Positions 35,501-43,795 of a DNA stretch of 57,023 nucleotides are shown piece after piece (the first letter of the stretch is position 1; each line of letters begins with the position of its first letter). This stretch comes from Candidatus Equimonas faecalis (lineage in GTDB: Bacteria; Bacteroidota; Bacteroidia; Bacteroidales; Bacteroidaceae). Location of the stretch: contig JAGHRT010000052.1 in the NCBI GenBank assembly GCA_018066245.1, positions 1 to 57,023 on the forward strand. The letters are read 5' to 3'. A program made the translations under genes and the position numbers. The notes under the pieces were generated by a model. The model had not been told where the DNA came from. It saw only the letters and a program-made list of their open reading frames with translations, and did not search any database.

Positions 35501-36019
35501 ATCGTAGTGAACCATGTCCCAGGTGGTGTCGTTGCCGCCGGCCACCCAGTGGTTCTGGTAGATGGCGGTGTCGCCGTCAATCGTTACGAAGTCGTGGGTG
35601 GCGGCAAGGTCGCGGTCGAAGTCGGTGGCCTGTACGCTGATGGTGTCGTTCTCGGCGAAGCGGCGTGCGGTCTCCTTTACGATGGAGAAGGCTTCGGGCA
35701 GCACTTCATTGAGGGCTACCTCCATGCGGTCGAGGACTTCCTTTTCGAGTTTGTCAATCTTGTTGAAGATAGGTTCGCGGTCTTCTATGGCGGTCTCCTC
35801 TATCTTGGCCTTGAGCGCGGCCACTTCGGCGCGGAGGTCGTCGGCGGAAGACTGCACGCGCTGTTGCAGTTCCTTGGTCTTTGCGCGTAGTTGGTCGTTG
35901 TCGAGGGCTTCGATGGCGGGTGCAGCTGCTTTGATTTGATTGACGAGGGGCATGATGGCTTTGCGGTCGCGCGAAGCCTTGTTGCCGAAAATGTTGGAAA
36001 GAACTTGTATTATATCCAT
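32555..36019 (-). CDS. secA: Preprotein translocase ATPase SecA
   Basis: A 1154-residue motor of the Sec translocon, long as usual in Bacteroidetes. Motifs: Walker [54 protein letters not shown] (DEAD-like motif II with PRXL interface), [10 protein letters not shown] and [12 protein letters not shown]. Insertions relative to E. coli lie at about residues 45-105 and in the 330-460 region. The C-terminus has a Gln-rich linker and the SEC-C zinc motif [14 protein letters not shown]. It starts 42 bp after the alkaline-phosphatase-fold gene with no clear promoter between, so secA expression may depend on the promoter upstream of the DUF4105 gene. Confidence 0.97.
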   Translation of the reverse strand: MDIIQVLSNIFGNKASRDRKAIMPLVNQIKAAAPAIEALDNDQLRAKTKELQQRVQSSADDLRAEVAALKAKIEETAIEDREPIFNKIDKLEKEVLDRMEVALNEVLPEAFSIVKETARRFAENDTISVQATDFDRDLAATHDFVTIDGDTAIYQNHWVAGGNDTTWDMVHYDVQLFGGIVLTQGKIAEMATGEGKTLVATLPVYLNALTGNGVHVVTVNDYLAKRDSEWMGPLYMFHGLSVDCIDKHQPNSPERRKAYQADITFGTNNEFGFDYLRDNMAMSPDDLVQRKHNYAIVDEVDSVLIDDARTPLIISGPVPKGDDQMFEEYQPLVERLVEVQRHLATEYLTEAKKLIAEGQQTGNRDATEKGFLQLFRSHKALPKNTALIKFLSEQGIKSGMLKTEEIYMENNNKRMPEAVEPLFFVLDEKQKSADLTDKGTAWLSQQVNDADLFVLPDITAQLSALEAQKELSDEERLAQKDALLSDYAVKSERVHTIQQLLKAYTMFRINEEYVVLEGQVKIVDEQTGRIMEGRRWSDGLHQAVEAKEHVKVEAATQTFATITLQNYFRMYHKLAGMTGTAITEAGEFWNIYKLDVVEIPTNRPVARKDMNDRVYKTMREKYNAVIEEIELMRLQGRPVLVGTTDVAISELLSRLLSMRKIPHQVLNAKLHQKEADIVALAGQSTEGAAWTCPDGRSFCNKQDAVSHWVATQPNGSADDVKEEKRLLGAVTIATNMAGRGTDIKLSDEVKAAGGLAIIGTERHESRRVDRQLRGRSGRQGDPGSSVFFVSLEDKLMRLFAPERIAKTMDRLGFKEGDMLDAPILNRSIERAQKKVEENHFGVRKRLLEYDDVMNKQRTVIYEKRRHALMGERIGMDITNMIWDRVVTIIEESDYTNCQERFLKVMAMECPFSQADFEGKDRNQLHEEAFQAAMQHFHQKVDRLAQIIVPVINDVYENQGQQYEYIMIPITDGRLVYHMRINLKEAYDTKGQCVVKEFEKRILLHNIDEAWKENLRELDDLKHSVQNASYEQKDPLLIFKLESAEIFKKMVNRINDNAVATLMRAQIPQQAAESAPTNAPEEQPSRRPQYTESHGGSDQQEQLSETQRQMQQASQNMGQQRPTTPIVKEKLPGRNDPCPCGSGKKFKQCHGKGLV

Positions 36020-36061
36020 ATCTTTTGTGTGTTTCTTATTGGAGTAGTTGGTACTGGTGTG

Positions 36062-37645
36062 TTAGAAAAGCGGGGAGGTGCTGCAGGCGTTTGGAGCCCT
36101 GATGCGCATGGCGCTGCTCAGCGTGGGAGCAATGTAATCGACGGTGGTGGATTCGGTGATTCGCTGCGGCTTGATGCCTGCACCGTAGAAGACGATGGGA
36201 AAGGGCACGTAGGAGGCTCGGCTCAGGCGGTCGTAGCCTGTGGCGGTATTGACGGCGTGCCAGCCCGGCATGACGGCCACCAGCAGGTCGCCTGAACGCT
36301 GGACGTGGTAGCCGTTGCTGATTTCCGACAGTCCGGCCGTCCATCCTCCCTGTAGCATCCGGACGCTGCCATAGACGTCTTGCACGCCGGCCAACTGCTG
36401 GAGGAAGTCCTGACAGCGCGTCAGGAGTTCGGAGTAGTTGATTTGGTGGTCTTCGATGACCTGATGGTTCAGGTAAATCTCGGTGCCGTGGGTCGTAGCG
36501 ATGAGATTGCCCACGCCATAGACGGCCCGCAGATACATGGCCAGCAGGCCCGTGGCACGTTGCACGTCGAAGGTGCCGGTGGAAATGCGGTAGCGTGAGA
36601 GGTCGGCATCGCTTTCTTCGGTGTAGCCCGTGGACGTGAGGCAGAGCAGGAGGTTGTCGCGTCCCACCTTCTCGTCGAGGGCCGTGAGGATGCGGGCCAG
36701 TGCCATGTCCAGGCGGACGTAGTTGTCTTGCACCTCCATGGGTGCTTCGGCAGCCGTGCGGCCTTCATAGCCTCCGGCGTAGAGGGTGAGGGCGAGGTAG
36801 TCGGTGATGTCGTCCATGCCGAGCCGTCCCACTTGCAGGAGGGTTTCGGTGGCGCTGGCTATCTCGCTGTTCACCAGCCCGGAGGTTTTCCACTGGCGGA
36901 ACCGCTCCGCCGTCTTCATGACGTGGCGGAAGGGCTCCTTCATGCCTCCTGAGAGGAAATAGGAGAAGTTTCCGACCAGCGCGTTGGCGGGTTCCCACAC
37001 GATTGGGTTGCCTGTGGCACTCAGTTGCGTGTTGCGGGCTTTCAGCCATTGGGGGAGGGCGGTGGTGTAGTAGGAGGATGTTACCCACTGGCCGCTGTAG
37101 TCGTCAATCCAGCAGGCATAGTCGGCGGCGTGTCCGCCCTGAAGTATGGCGCTTTCGGCGTTTGGTGCGAGCGACACCACTACGGCCTTGCCTTCGGAGG
37201 CTACTTTCAGTTCGTCGGTTACTGTGCTGGTGTTCAGAGGCAGGGCGGAATATCTGTCTTTCGTGCCGATGCCTTGTATGCTGTGGTCTTCGACGCAGAA
37301 CACGGGGCGGAGACCTTCGCGCTCCACCCACTGTGCCCCCACGATGCCGTGCCGTGAGGGTGTGGTGCCGGTGCTGAGGGTGGCTGTGGCCGAGGCGCGG
37401 TCGATGCGGGCCATGGGGTATTCGGCACCGGCATAGATGCGACCTTCCGTGAGGAGGCGTTTCAGGCCCTCTTCGCCGTAGAGCGGCATGAAGGCTTCCA
37501 AGTAGTCCGACCTCAACTGGTCCACGATGATGTTTACCACCACCTTGGGCAATGCGCCGCCGGCGGCAGACACATTCAGGGCCGAGCTGCCGGCTGTCAG
37601 CAGGGCCAGCAGGGTGAGGAGGGTATGGTTAGTTTTGTGTGGCAT
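36062..37645 (-). CDS. Alkaline-phosphatase-superfamily protein with a degenerate active site
   Basis: A 527-residue exported protein with a signal peptide (MPHKTNHTLLTLLALLTAG...). Overall it follows PafA-like phosphatases: IIVDQLRSDYLEAF, LSTGTTPSRHGIVG, ILQGGHAADYACW, VDYIAPTLSSAM. Expected catalytic residues are missing. The nucleophile region reads RIDRASATATLSTG without the usual Thr; the Lys/Arg pair reads SLAPNAESA; the DxxxH metal block reads YAGGYEGR; the DH block reads LTSTGYTEE; and the late His is replaced (SYVPFPIVFYG). Only the first Asp remains. It is probably a pseudoenzyme with a binding or assembly role. An ATG at 37660 is the alternative start. The gene overlaps the DUF4105 gene and precedes secA. 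Confidence 0.82.
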   Translation of the reverse strand: MPHKTNHTLLTLLALLTAGSSALNVSAAGGALPKVVVNIIVDQLRSDYLEAFMPLYGEEGLKRLLTEGRIYAGAEYPMARIDRASATATLSTGTTPSRHGIVGAQWVEREGLRPVFCVEDHSIQGIGTKDRYSALPLNTSTVTDELKVASEGKAVVVSLAPNAESAILQGGHAADYACWIDDYSGQWVTSSYYTTALPQWLKARNTQLSATGNPIVWEPANALVGNFSYFLSGGMKEPFRHVMKTAERFRQWKTSGLVNSEIASATETLLQVGRLGMDDITDYLALTLYAGGYEGRTAAEAPMEVQDNYVRLDMALARILTALDEKVGRDNLLLCLTSTGYTEESDADLSRYRISTGTFDVQRATGLLAMYLRAVYGVGNLIATTHGTEIYLNHQVIEDHQINYSELLTRCQDFLQQLAGVQDVYGSVRMLQGGWTAGLSEISNGYHVQRSGDLLVAVMPGWHAVNTATGYDRLSRASYVPFPIVFYGAGIKPQRITESTTVDYIAPTLSSAMRIRAPNACSTSPLF

Positions 37646-38855
37646 AGTGGTGGGGTGCAATGGCGCATACGCAGAGGAAGGCTTCCAGGGGGATGGCCGT
37701 CCAGGGGAAGCGTTGCCCGCAGATTTGTCCGATGATGAGGATGAGGAATGTAAGGAGGCACAGCAGGCGATGGCCTTCCATGCGGCGGTGGTCGGCGTGG
37801 AAGCGGCCTACATACCACGCTGCAACCAGCCAGAGGGGGTTGCAGGCGGCGAGGAGCCAGTTGGAGTCCACGCTCGGGTGGGTGCTGAAGAAGAAGAGCG
37901 TGCCGATGAGCAGGCCCACCAGCCCTTGTACGGTGTGTACGGCCACGATGCCTGCCCAGAGGTGCTTCACGCGCCCGCTGAGTTCGGCCACGGCCAGAAG
38001 AAGCAGGAGGGCGAGCAGGGCGGCTGTTGTCCAGACCACGGGGTCGTGCGCCTTGTCGGGCATGGCGAGGGAATAGGGTATGGCGGGGGCGGCCACGAGC
38101 GGCGTGCGGCTGCCGTCGCTGCGCACCACGCTGGCCTGCGCCATGTAGCGGCTGGCCCAGATGGGGGCGAACAGCTGGGAGCGCAGCGGGGCGTTGCCGT
38201 CCACTTCCTGCCCCAGCAGCCAGTCTTGCAGGTCGGCGTTCCATGTGCTCACGGGGGCGGCAAACTGGTGCAGCATCTGCCGGAGCGATTGCGGTTCGGG
38301 CTCTGGCCACTCCACGCGGGAGCCTTCGTCAAGACTGTTCAGGATGAGGTCGATGGGACGGGTTACGCAGTTGTTGTAGAAGAAGTTGTAGCGGTATGTC
38401 CAGCCGTCGCGCTGTGCCGCCTGGGCATCGCCCAGAGCCGCAGCGGCCAGCCTCTCTATCTCATCGGGGCGAAGGTTGAGGGGCTGTTCGTGGACGTTGC
38501 GCCCACGCACCTTGTACCATTCCACGAAGTCCCGATAGGGCAGGGCCTCCACCGTGTAGTCCGTCTTGCCCAGCATCCAGCGCAGCACAAAGTGCTCCGT
38601 GTTGAAATCGAACACGCCGTAGTTCAACACGTAGTCGGTGTCGCTGTGTCCGGGACGGTAGATGCGCAGGCCGGCGTGGCCATATACTTCATACACCTCC
38701 TGCCCTGGCTCGCATGTCAGCAGGCTGACTTGCAACTCCGAGGGGGGAGCCGCCGTGCTGTCGGCTTCGGACGTGGCGGCAAAGGCTTGGCCGGTGAAGG
38801 CCAGAATGGCGAGTAGGAATATCTTGAATAGGAAAGCGCGTGTGCGCATGAGCAT
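37629..38855 (-). CDS. DUF4105-domain membrane protein
   Basis: A 408-residue protein: signal peptide (about 1-26), then a periplasmic DUF4105 domain (about 40-240; VYEVYGHAGLRIY, NYGVFDFNTEHFV and YNFFYNNCVTRPIDLI, a His/Cys papain-like arrangement), then about four membrane helices from residue 271 to the end. DUF4105 resembles NlpC/P60-like or lipid-active enzymes, and the His in YGHAGLRIY and Cys in NNCVTRP could be a catalytic pair. Function unknown. It starts the block DUF4105-pseudophosphatase-secA and has a good promoter. Confidence 0.85.
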   Translation of the reverse strand: MLMRTRAFLFKIFLLAILAFTGQAFAATSEADSTAAPPSELQVSLLTCEPGQEVYEVYGHAGLRIYRPGHSDTDYVLNYGVFDFNTEHFVLRWMLGKTDYTVEALPYRDFVEWYKVRGRNVHEQPLNLRPDEIERLAAAALGDAQAAQRDGWTYRYNFFYNNCVTRPIDLILNSLDEGSRVEWPEPEPQSLRQMLHQFAAPVSTWNADLQDWLLGQEVDGNAPLRSQLFAPIWASRYMAQASVVRSDGSRTPLVAAPAIPYSLAMPDKAHDPVVWTTAALLALLLLLAVAELSGRVKHLWAGIVAVHTVQGLVGLLIGTLFFFSTHPSVDSNWLLAACNPLWLVAAWYVGRFHADHRRMEGHRLLCLLTFLILIIGQICGQRFPWTAIPLEAFLCVCAIAPHHYATQN

Positions 38856-38879
38856 GTACGTATTGATAATTGTATGTGT

Positions 38880-38912
38880 GCAAAATTAGCAATAAACGGC
38901 GTGCTGACCAAA
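38880..38912 (-). promoter_or_regulatory. Promoter of the DUF4105-secA block
   Basis: On the minus strand TTTG (38909-38912), exactly 20 bp, then TAATTTTGC (38880-38888). The DUF4105 start is 24 bp downstream. Confidence 0.82.
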
Positions 38913-38929
38913 CTTTGCCCCTGAAATCC

Positions 38930-38961
38930 TTGCCCGCTTGGGATTTTATCACTAATTTTGC
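38930..38961 (+). promoter_or_regulatory. Promoter of the glycosyltransferase operon
   Basis: TTG at 38930-38932, 20 bp, then TAATTTTGC at 38953-38961. The GTG start is 85 bp downstream. It is divergent from the promoter at 38880-38912, with 17 bp between the two -33 boxes. Confidence 0.75.
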
Positions 38962-39046
38962 AAGCGCGAGTGGCCAATCGGTCGCCAAGGGGCTCTCCTT
39001 TGCCCGATGATTTCCCCACCCAGCGCTCAACCAAAAACTGTCTGCC

Positions 39047-40048
39047 GTGCTTTCCGTTCTCATCCCCACCTACGATTTTGTGTGCTACCCCCTGGTGGCC
39101 GCTTTGCAGGCGCAAGGCGAGCGGCTTGGGCTGGACTATGAGATTTTGGTGGCCGACGACGGCAGCCGCTGTGCCGAAAGCGTGGCGGCCAATGCGGCCA
39201 TTGAGGCGCTGCCCCGCTGCCGTTTCATCCGTAGGGAGCGGAATGCGGGTAGGGCCGCCATCCGCAACTTCCTGGCCAGCGAGGCGCGGGGCGAGTGGCT
39301 GGTGTTCATCGATTGCGATGCCTGCGTGGAAAACGCTGCCTTTTTGGCTGACTATGCCGCTGCCGCCGCTGAAGTGCCCGTCGTGGTGGGTGGCCTTTAT
39401 CATACCCCAAGAATGCAGGGGGCTGCCGACGGTTCAAAAAAGTCCGCCGATAGTTTAAAAAAGTCCGCCGATAGTTTTTCCTACTCCGCCGATAGGAAAG
39501 ACCCGCCCGTCGATTCTCGCCCTTTGAGGGAGTGTAGTTTGCGCCTTCGCTACGAAACGGAGGCCGACCGCCGCCGCAGTGCCGAGGAGCGCAGCCGCCA
39601 TCCCTACCGCAACTTCAGTACCTTCAACTTCATGGTGCGGCGTGATGTGTTCCAAAGCATCCGTTTCGACGAGGGCTGCCGCGAATACGGCTACGAGGAC
39701 ACGCTTTTCGGCGCGGAGCTGGAGCGTCGCGGCATAGCCTTGAGGCATATCGACAATCCCCTCCTCCACACCGGCCTCGACACCAATGCGCAGTTCCTGG
39801 CCAAGAGCGAGGCCGCCCTGCGCACCCTCAGTCGTCTCTACGACAGGGTGGGGGAGTACAGCCGTGTGGGCAGTGCCTATCGCCGTGTGGAGGACTGCCA
39901 TCTGGCACCGCTCCTGCGTGCGGGCTACCGCTTGGCCGGGCCCTTGCTGCGCCGCTGTCTTGAGCGCAGCGCAGCCCCCTCGCTCCGCCTCTTCGCACTC
40001 TACAAACTCCTCTACTTTGCCCGCGTCATGGGTTCCCGTCCCCAATGA
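39047..40048 (+). CDS. Family 2 glycosyltransferase with a repeat-derived insertion
   Basis: A 333-residue GT-A fold enzyme. SVLIPTYDFVCYPLVAAL begins the nucleotide-sugar fold, ILVADDGSRC and VFIDCDACVE carry the acidic residues (DxD-like), and FNFMVRRDVFQSIRFDEGCREYGYEDTLFG is the typical acceptor-side block. The start is GTG at 39047; no earlier start is possible in frame. Residues about 129-152 (SKKSADSLKKSADSFSYSAD) come from a 21-bp tandem repeat related to the intergenic 22-bp arrays; the insertion keeps the frame and lies before the acceptor block. Substrate unknown. It overlaps ansA by ATGA. Confidence 0.87.
   Translation: MLSVLIPTYDFVCYPLVAALQAQGERLGLDYEILVADDGSRCAESVAANAAIEALPRCRFIRRERNAGRAAIRNFLASEARGEWLVFIDCDACVENAAFLADYAAAAAEVPVVVGGLYHTPRMQGAADGSKKSADSLKKSADSFSYSADRKDPPVDSRPLRECSLRLRYETEADRRRSAEERSRHPYRNFSTFNFMVRRDVFQSIRFDEGCREYGYEDTLFGAELERRGIALRHIDNPLLHTGLDTNAQFLAKSEAALRTLSRLYDRVGEYSRVGSAYRRVEDCHLAPLLRAGYRLAGPLLRRCLERSAAPSLRLFALYKLLYFARVMGSRPQ
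39430..39500 (+). repeat. 21-bp tandem array inside the glycosyltransferase gene
   Basis: Three units at an exact 21-bp period (39430, 39451, 39472) plus a partial TAGGAAAG. Each ends in TCCGCCGA and is followed by TAGTTT or TAGG. TAGTTTTTCCTACTC and TAGGAAAG words match the 22-bp arrays at 29601, 56759 and 17655. The shorter period is a multiple of three and is translated as SKKSADS/LKKSADS/FSYSADR. Confidence 0.88.
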
Positions 40049-41109
40049 ATATCCTGCTCATCTACACAGGCGGCACCATAGGTATGCTGCGCAATCCCCG
40101 CACAGGCGCATTGGAAAGCTTTGACTTCCAACAGCTCAGGGAGCATGTGCCCGAACTCCAGTTGCTGGGCCACCGCATCGACGTACACACTTTCCAGCCG
40201 CCCATAGACTCCTCCGACATGGAGCCTGACCACTGGATCCTCCTGCGCGACATCATTCAGAGCGCCTATGCCGACTACGACGGCTTCGTGGTGCTCCACG
40301 GCACCGATACAATGGCTTTCACGGCCTCGGCGCTGAGTTTCCTCCTGCCCGACCTTGACAAGCCCGTCGTCATCACCGGTTCGCAGTTGCCCGTCAGCCA
40401 GTTGCGCACCGATGGCCGTGAGAATCTCATCACAGCCGTAGAGATAGCCGCTGCCACCGACACGCAGGGTCGTCCGCGTGTGAGGGAGGTGTGCATCTTC
40501 TTTGAGAGGAAGCTCCTGCGCGGCAACCGCTCCACCAAAATCAACGCCGAAGGCTTCAACGCCTTCCGCTCCCACAACTTCCCACTCCTGGCTCAGGCCG
40601 GCACGCACATAGCCTATCGCACCGCGGAAGCTCCGCGCAGCAGCCTTCCGCCCGCCGAGGCCCGCCTCTATGCCGAGAGCTGTGCCCGCCTCACGGCCCT
40701 GAGCAGCGAGGTGGTGGTCGTAACGCTCTTCCCCGGTATGACTGAGCGGATGTTTGCTGCCCAAGTGTCGGATTCCGCCTTGAAGGCCGTGATTCTCCGT
40801 ACCTTCGGAAGCGGCAATGCGCCCCAGCGCCCGTGGCTTCAGACACAGTTGCAACAACTGGCGGGGCGCGGAGTCATCGTGGCGAATATCACGCAATGCG
40901 ATGAAGGCAGCGTGGAGATGGGGCGCTACCAGACCAGCCGCCTCTTGCAGGAGGCCGGTGTCGTGCCGGGCTTCGACAGCACTTGGGAGGCCATGCTCAC
41001 CAAACTCATGGTATTGGTCAGCAGCAACCTTCCGCCTGCCACGGTCAAAGCCTTCCTCCTCCAATCCCTCGCCGGAGAAATCACGCTCCCCCCGTCCTCA
41101 CCCTGTTAG
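40045..41109 (+). CDS. ansA: Type I (cytoplasmic) L-asparaginase
   Basis: A 354-residue enzyme hydrolysing asparagine to aspartate and ammonia. It has both threonine signatures: YTGGTIGM near the N-terminus and DGFVVLHGTDTMAFTASAL, with the partner Lys region TGSQLPVSQLRTDGREN. There is no signal peptide, so it is the cytoplasmic type. The context with a glycosyltransferase and an aminopeptidase says little about its role beyond amino-acid recycling. It overlaps the glycosyltransferase by 4 bp. Confidence 0.93.
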   Translation: MNILLIYTGGTIGMLRNPRTGALESFDFQQLREHVPELQLLGHRIDVHTFQPPIDSSDMEPDHWILLRDIIQSAYADYDGFVVLHGTDTMAFTASALSFLLPDLDKPVVITGSQLPVSQLRTDGRENLITAVEIAAATDTQGRPRVREVCIFFERKLLRGNRSTKINAEGFNAFRSHNFPLLAQAGTHIAYRTAEAPRSSLPPAEARLYAESCARLTALSSEVVVVTLFPGMTERMFAAQVSDSALKAVILRTFGSGNAPQRPWLQTQLQQLAGRGVIVANITQCDEGSVEMGRYQTSRLLQEAGVVPGFDSTWEAMLTKLMVLVSSNLPPATVKAFLLQSLAGEITLPPSSPC

Positions 41110-41138
41110 CGCTCTTCAAGCCCCTCCGTCTCAATCCC

Positions 41139-41180
41139 CTAATTTCCTAATTTCCCCATTTGCTAATTTCCCAAAATCCT
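41139..41180. repeat. TAATTTCC/TAATTTGC octamer tract before pepP
   Basis: Words TAATTTCC, TAATTTCC, CCATTTGC, TAATTTCC and CAAAATCC follow each other at 8 bp. The tract sits just before the pepP start and has no recognisable promoter boxes of its own. Confidence 0.75.
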
Positions 41181-41189
41181 AACACCGAT

Positions 41190-42581
41190 ATGCTCTTCTC
41201 CACAGAAACCTACGTCCAGCGCCGCCAGCAGCTCCGTGAGCTGGTGGGCGAGGGCCTCATCCTCATCTTCGGCAACAACGAGGCCCCGATGAACTATCCC
41301 GCCAACGCCTACAAGTTCCGTCAGGACAGCACCTTCCTCTACTTCACCGGCCAGCACCGCGACGGCCTCGTCCTCGCCATCGACTGCGCCACAGGTCAGG
41401 AAACGCTCTACGGCGACGAAATCGACATTGACGACATCGTATGGTACGGCTCCGTTACCTCCGTGGCCGACATGGCTGCCGAGAGCGGTATCGCCCGCAC
41501 GGCGCCCCTCTCCCAACTCTCAACTCTTGTAGCCCCTAAGAGGGTTGGGGGACTTCATTACCTTCCCCCCTATCGTCCCGACAATACCATCCAGCTGATG
41601 GAACTTCTGGGGCAGTCGCGTGCCGAAGTGATGGCAGGCCGCAGCCAGAGCCTAATAAATGCCGTGGTGAAGCTCCGTTCCATCAAGTCGGCAGAAGAGA
41701 TTGCCGAACTGGAACGCGCCTCCCACATCGGCTACCTTATGCACACCGCCGCCATGCGTATGGCCACCCAGCCCGGCATGACGGAAGCCTATATTGGCGG
41801 TCAGTTGGACGGCATCGCCGCCAGTTACGGAAGCATCGTCTCCTTCCAGAGCATCGTCTCCATGCACGGCGAAATCCTCCACGGCTATCCCTCCGCCGCT
41901 CCCCTTGAACCCGGGCGCCTCCTCCTCGTCGATGCCGGCGCCGAGACTCGCGAGCACTACTGTTCCGACCATACGCGCACCACGCCCATATCGGGGCATT
42001 ATACGCCCCAGCAGCGCGACATCTACGACATCGTGGTGGCTTGCCACGACCTTGCCCTCACCCACGCCAAACCTGGCGTGCGCTGGTGGGACGTACACAT
42101 GGACGTGTGCCGCCTGATGACTGAACGCCTCAAGGCTCTCGGACTGATGAAGGGCGACACCGAGGAGGCAGTGCAGGCCGGTGCCCATGCCCTCTTCCTC
42201 CCCCACGGCCTCGGCCACATGATGGGCATGGACGTACACGACATGGAAGGCCTCGGCCAAATTTATGTAGGATACGACGAGGAGACGCGTCCCAGCACGC
42301 AGTTCGGATTGGCATCGCTCCGCTTCGCACGCCGCCTGGAGGTGGGTCATGTAGTAACCGACGAGCCTGGCATCTACTTCATCCCCGACCTCATCGACCT
42401 CTGGCAGCGCGAAGGCATCAACAAGGACTTCCTCTGCTTCGACCGCATCAATCAGTTCCGCAATTTCGGCGGCGTGCGCATTGAGGATGACGTGCTCATC
42501 ACCCCCGACGGTTGCCGCTTCCTCGGTTCCGAGCGCATCCCCTACAAGGCCGACGACGTAGAAGCGTGGCTCATGGCTTAA
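41190..42581 (+). CDS. pepP: Xaa-Pro aminopeptidase (peptidase family M24B)
   Basis: A 463-residue metallopeptidase removing N-terminal residues before proline. The N-terminal creatinase-like domain has NNEAPMNYPANAYKFRQDSTFLYFTG. The pita-bread domain has Mn ligands in LLVDAGAETREHYCSDHTRT (two Asp), FLPHGLGHMMGMDVHD (His), DEPGIYF (Glu) and GGVRIEDDVLIT (Glu). The frame is open upstream to 41160 but the family start is MLFSTETY at 41190. A segment at about 41521-41555 (cccctaagagggttgggg) resembles intergenic palindromes but does not change the protein length noticeably. Confidence 0.93.
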   Translation: MLFSTETYVQRRQQLRELVGEGLILIFGNNEAPMNYPANAYKFRQDSTFLYFTGQHRDGLVLAIDCATGQETLYGDEIDIDDIVWYGSVTSVADMAAESGIARTAPLSQLSTLVAPKRVGGLHYLPPYRPDNTIQLMELLGQSRAEVMAGRSQSLINAVVKLRSIKSAEEIAELERASHIGYLMHTAAMRMATQPGMTEAYIGGQLDGIAASYGSIVSFQSIVSMHGEILHGYPSAAPLEPGRLLLVDAGAETREHYCSDHTRTTPISGHYTPQQRDIYDIVVACHDLALTHAKPGVRWWDVHMDVCRLMTERLKALGLMKGDTEEAVQAGAHALFLPHGLGHMMGMDVHDMEGLGQIYVGYDEETRPSTQFGLASLRFARRLEVGHVVTDEPGIYFIPDLIDLWQREGINKDFLCFDRINQFRNFGGVRIEDDVLITPDGCRFLGSERIPYKADDVEAWLMA

Positions 42582-42587
42582 TCCACC

Positions 42588-42637
42588 CATTCCCTAATTT
42601 GCTAATACCCCCATTTGCTAATTTCCTAATTCCCTAA
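42588..42637. repeat. Octamer tract between pepP and the secreted unknown
   Basis: TAATTTGC, TAATACCC, CCATTTGC, TAATTTCC, TAATTCCC and AAAATTCC words at 8 bp, nearly filling the 63-bp gap. It ends directly at the start codon of the next gene. Confidence 0.75.
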
Positions 42638-42644
42638 AATTCCA

Positions 42645-43745
42645 ATGAAACGAATCCTCACTTCTCTCCTATTCCTTGTCGGTATAGTCCTTCACGCTCA
42701 GCAACCCATTGTGCCGCCTGCCGATTTGCAGACACAGCCCATGGTGGCCCGCGTTACCAGCGCCATGTATGCCTTCACGCAGAACACCCCTGTGGAAGTG
42801 GGTGTCGATGGACAGGACATCTACATTCTCGGCCTTTGTCTCGACTATCCTGACGCATGGCTGAAAGGCACGCTGGAAGGCAGCACCGTCGTGTTTCCCC
42901 AGCGACAGTTCCTCTATCTCAACGAAGGCTATGACGAGGATTTTCAGCAGGAGTATTCCTACACCATCTATGCCTACGGCCTTGAAAGCGACCAGCAGAC
43001 CGTGAGCGACTTCACCATGAGCTATAACGCCGAAACGGGTGAGATGGAGCTTACCAGCCCTTATCTGGCCGAAATGGCCGACTATGAAGGCTATCTTTTC
43101 GCCTCCGACATCTATTCCGACATTGTGATTTCCCCACTCGAAGAACAGCACGCCGACCCCGTTGTCATGCCGGAAGGCCTCAAGGCACTGCCTTACACGC
43201 TCTCCGCCACGGAGTGGATGCAGGGACCGCTGGAGTATGACGTAAAACTTGCTTTCGACGGCGATACGGCCTACTTCGGCGACTTCTGCGTAACGTCCCG
43301 CGAAACCGGCCATTGCATCAAGGGACAGCGTCAGGGCAACCAAATCATATTCCCCGCCGAGCAGTATCTTGACACCGACTACGAGGCCGACCCTCTCATC
43401 AATCTGTATTGCTACGGGGCCGACTTCGACGGTGCTACGATGACCACCGGCGACATCGTGATGGATTACGACCCTGCCACCGACACCTACACCCTCCAGT
43501 CGGGCATTGTCATATCGGTGGGCAAGCTCAACACCTCCACCATGTCCTTTGTGGAGTTTCTTTCTGGCGTAACTCTTACCGGACAGGACACGGGCATACA
43601 GCCGGCCGAGTATTCCTGCAAAGGAAAAGTGGAGGGCCTCTTCGACCTTCAGGGTCGCCAACTCTCTCCCTTCAAAGAAAAGCGGGGTGAGGGCCTTCCT
43701 TCTGGCCTCTACGTAGTGTCAGGCCGGAAAGTGCTTGTGAAGTAA
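42645..43745 (+). CDS. Secreted protein of unknown function with sorting-like tail
   Basis: A 366-residue exported protein: signal peptide (MKRILTSLLFLVGIVLHAQ), two homologous beta-rich halves of about 130 residues, and a tail FDLQGRQLSPFK then SGLYVVSGRKVLVK. The halves share VxxxxDGxxxYixGxC, an (AWLKGTLEGSTVVFP / CIKGQRQGNQIIFP) strand pair and a (YAYG / YCYG) block. I recognise no catalytic residues. Similar duplicated beta proteins with such tails are common in Prevotella, but no function is known to me. It precedes a secreted glycosidase by 50 bp. Confidence 0.82.
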   Translation: MKRILTSLLFLVGIVLHAQQPIVPPADLQTQPMVARVTSAMYAFTQNTPVEVGVDGQDIYILGLCLDYPDAWLKGTLEGSTVVFPQRQFLYLNEGYDEDFQQEYSYTIYAYGLESDQQTVSDFTMSYNAETGEMELTSPYLAEMADYEGYLFASDIYSDIVISPLEEQHADPVVMPEGLKALPYTLSATEWMQGPLEYDVKLAFDGDTAYFGDFCVTSRETGHCIKGQRQGNQIIFPAEQYLDTDYEADPLINLYCYGADFDGATMTTGDIVMDYDPATDTYTLQSGIVISVGKLNTSTMSFVEFLSGVTLTGQDTGIQPAEYSCKGKVEGLFDLQGRQLSPFKEKRGEGLPSGLYVVSGRKVLVK

Positions 43746-43795
43746 CAGTAAGCATTTAATCATAAACCATCAATTATTCCCCTTTTAATTTAATT

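Noticed and set aside
41521..41560. Repeat insertion in pepP
   Set aside because: The DNA resembles a CCCCT...AGGGG palindrome, but the protein length and the following HYLPPYR block fit the family, so an insertion is not supported.
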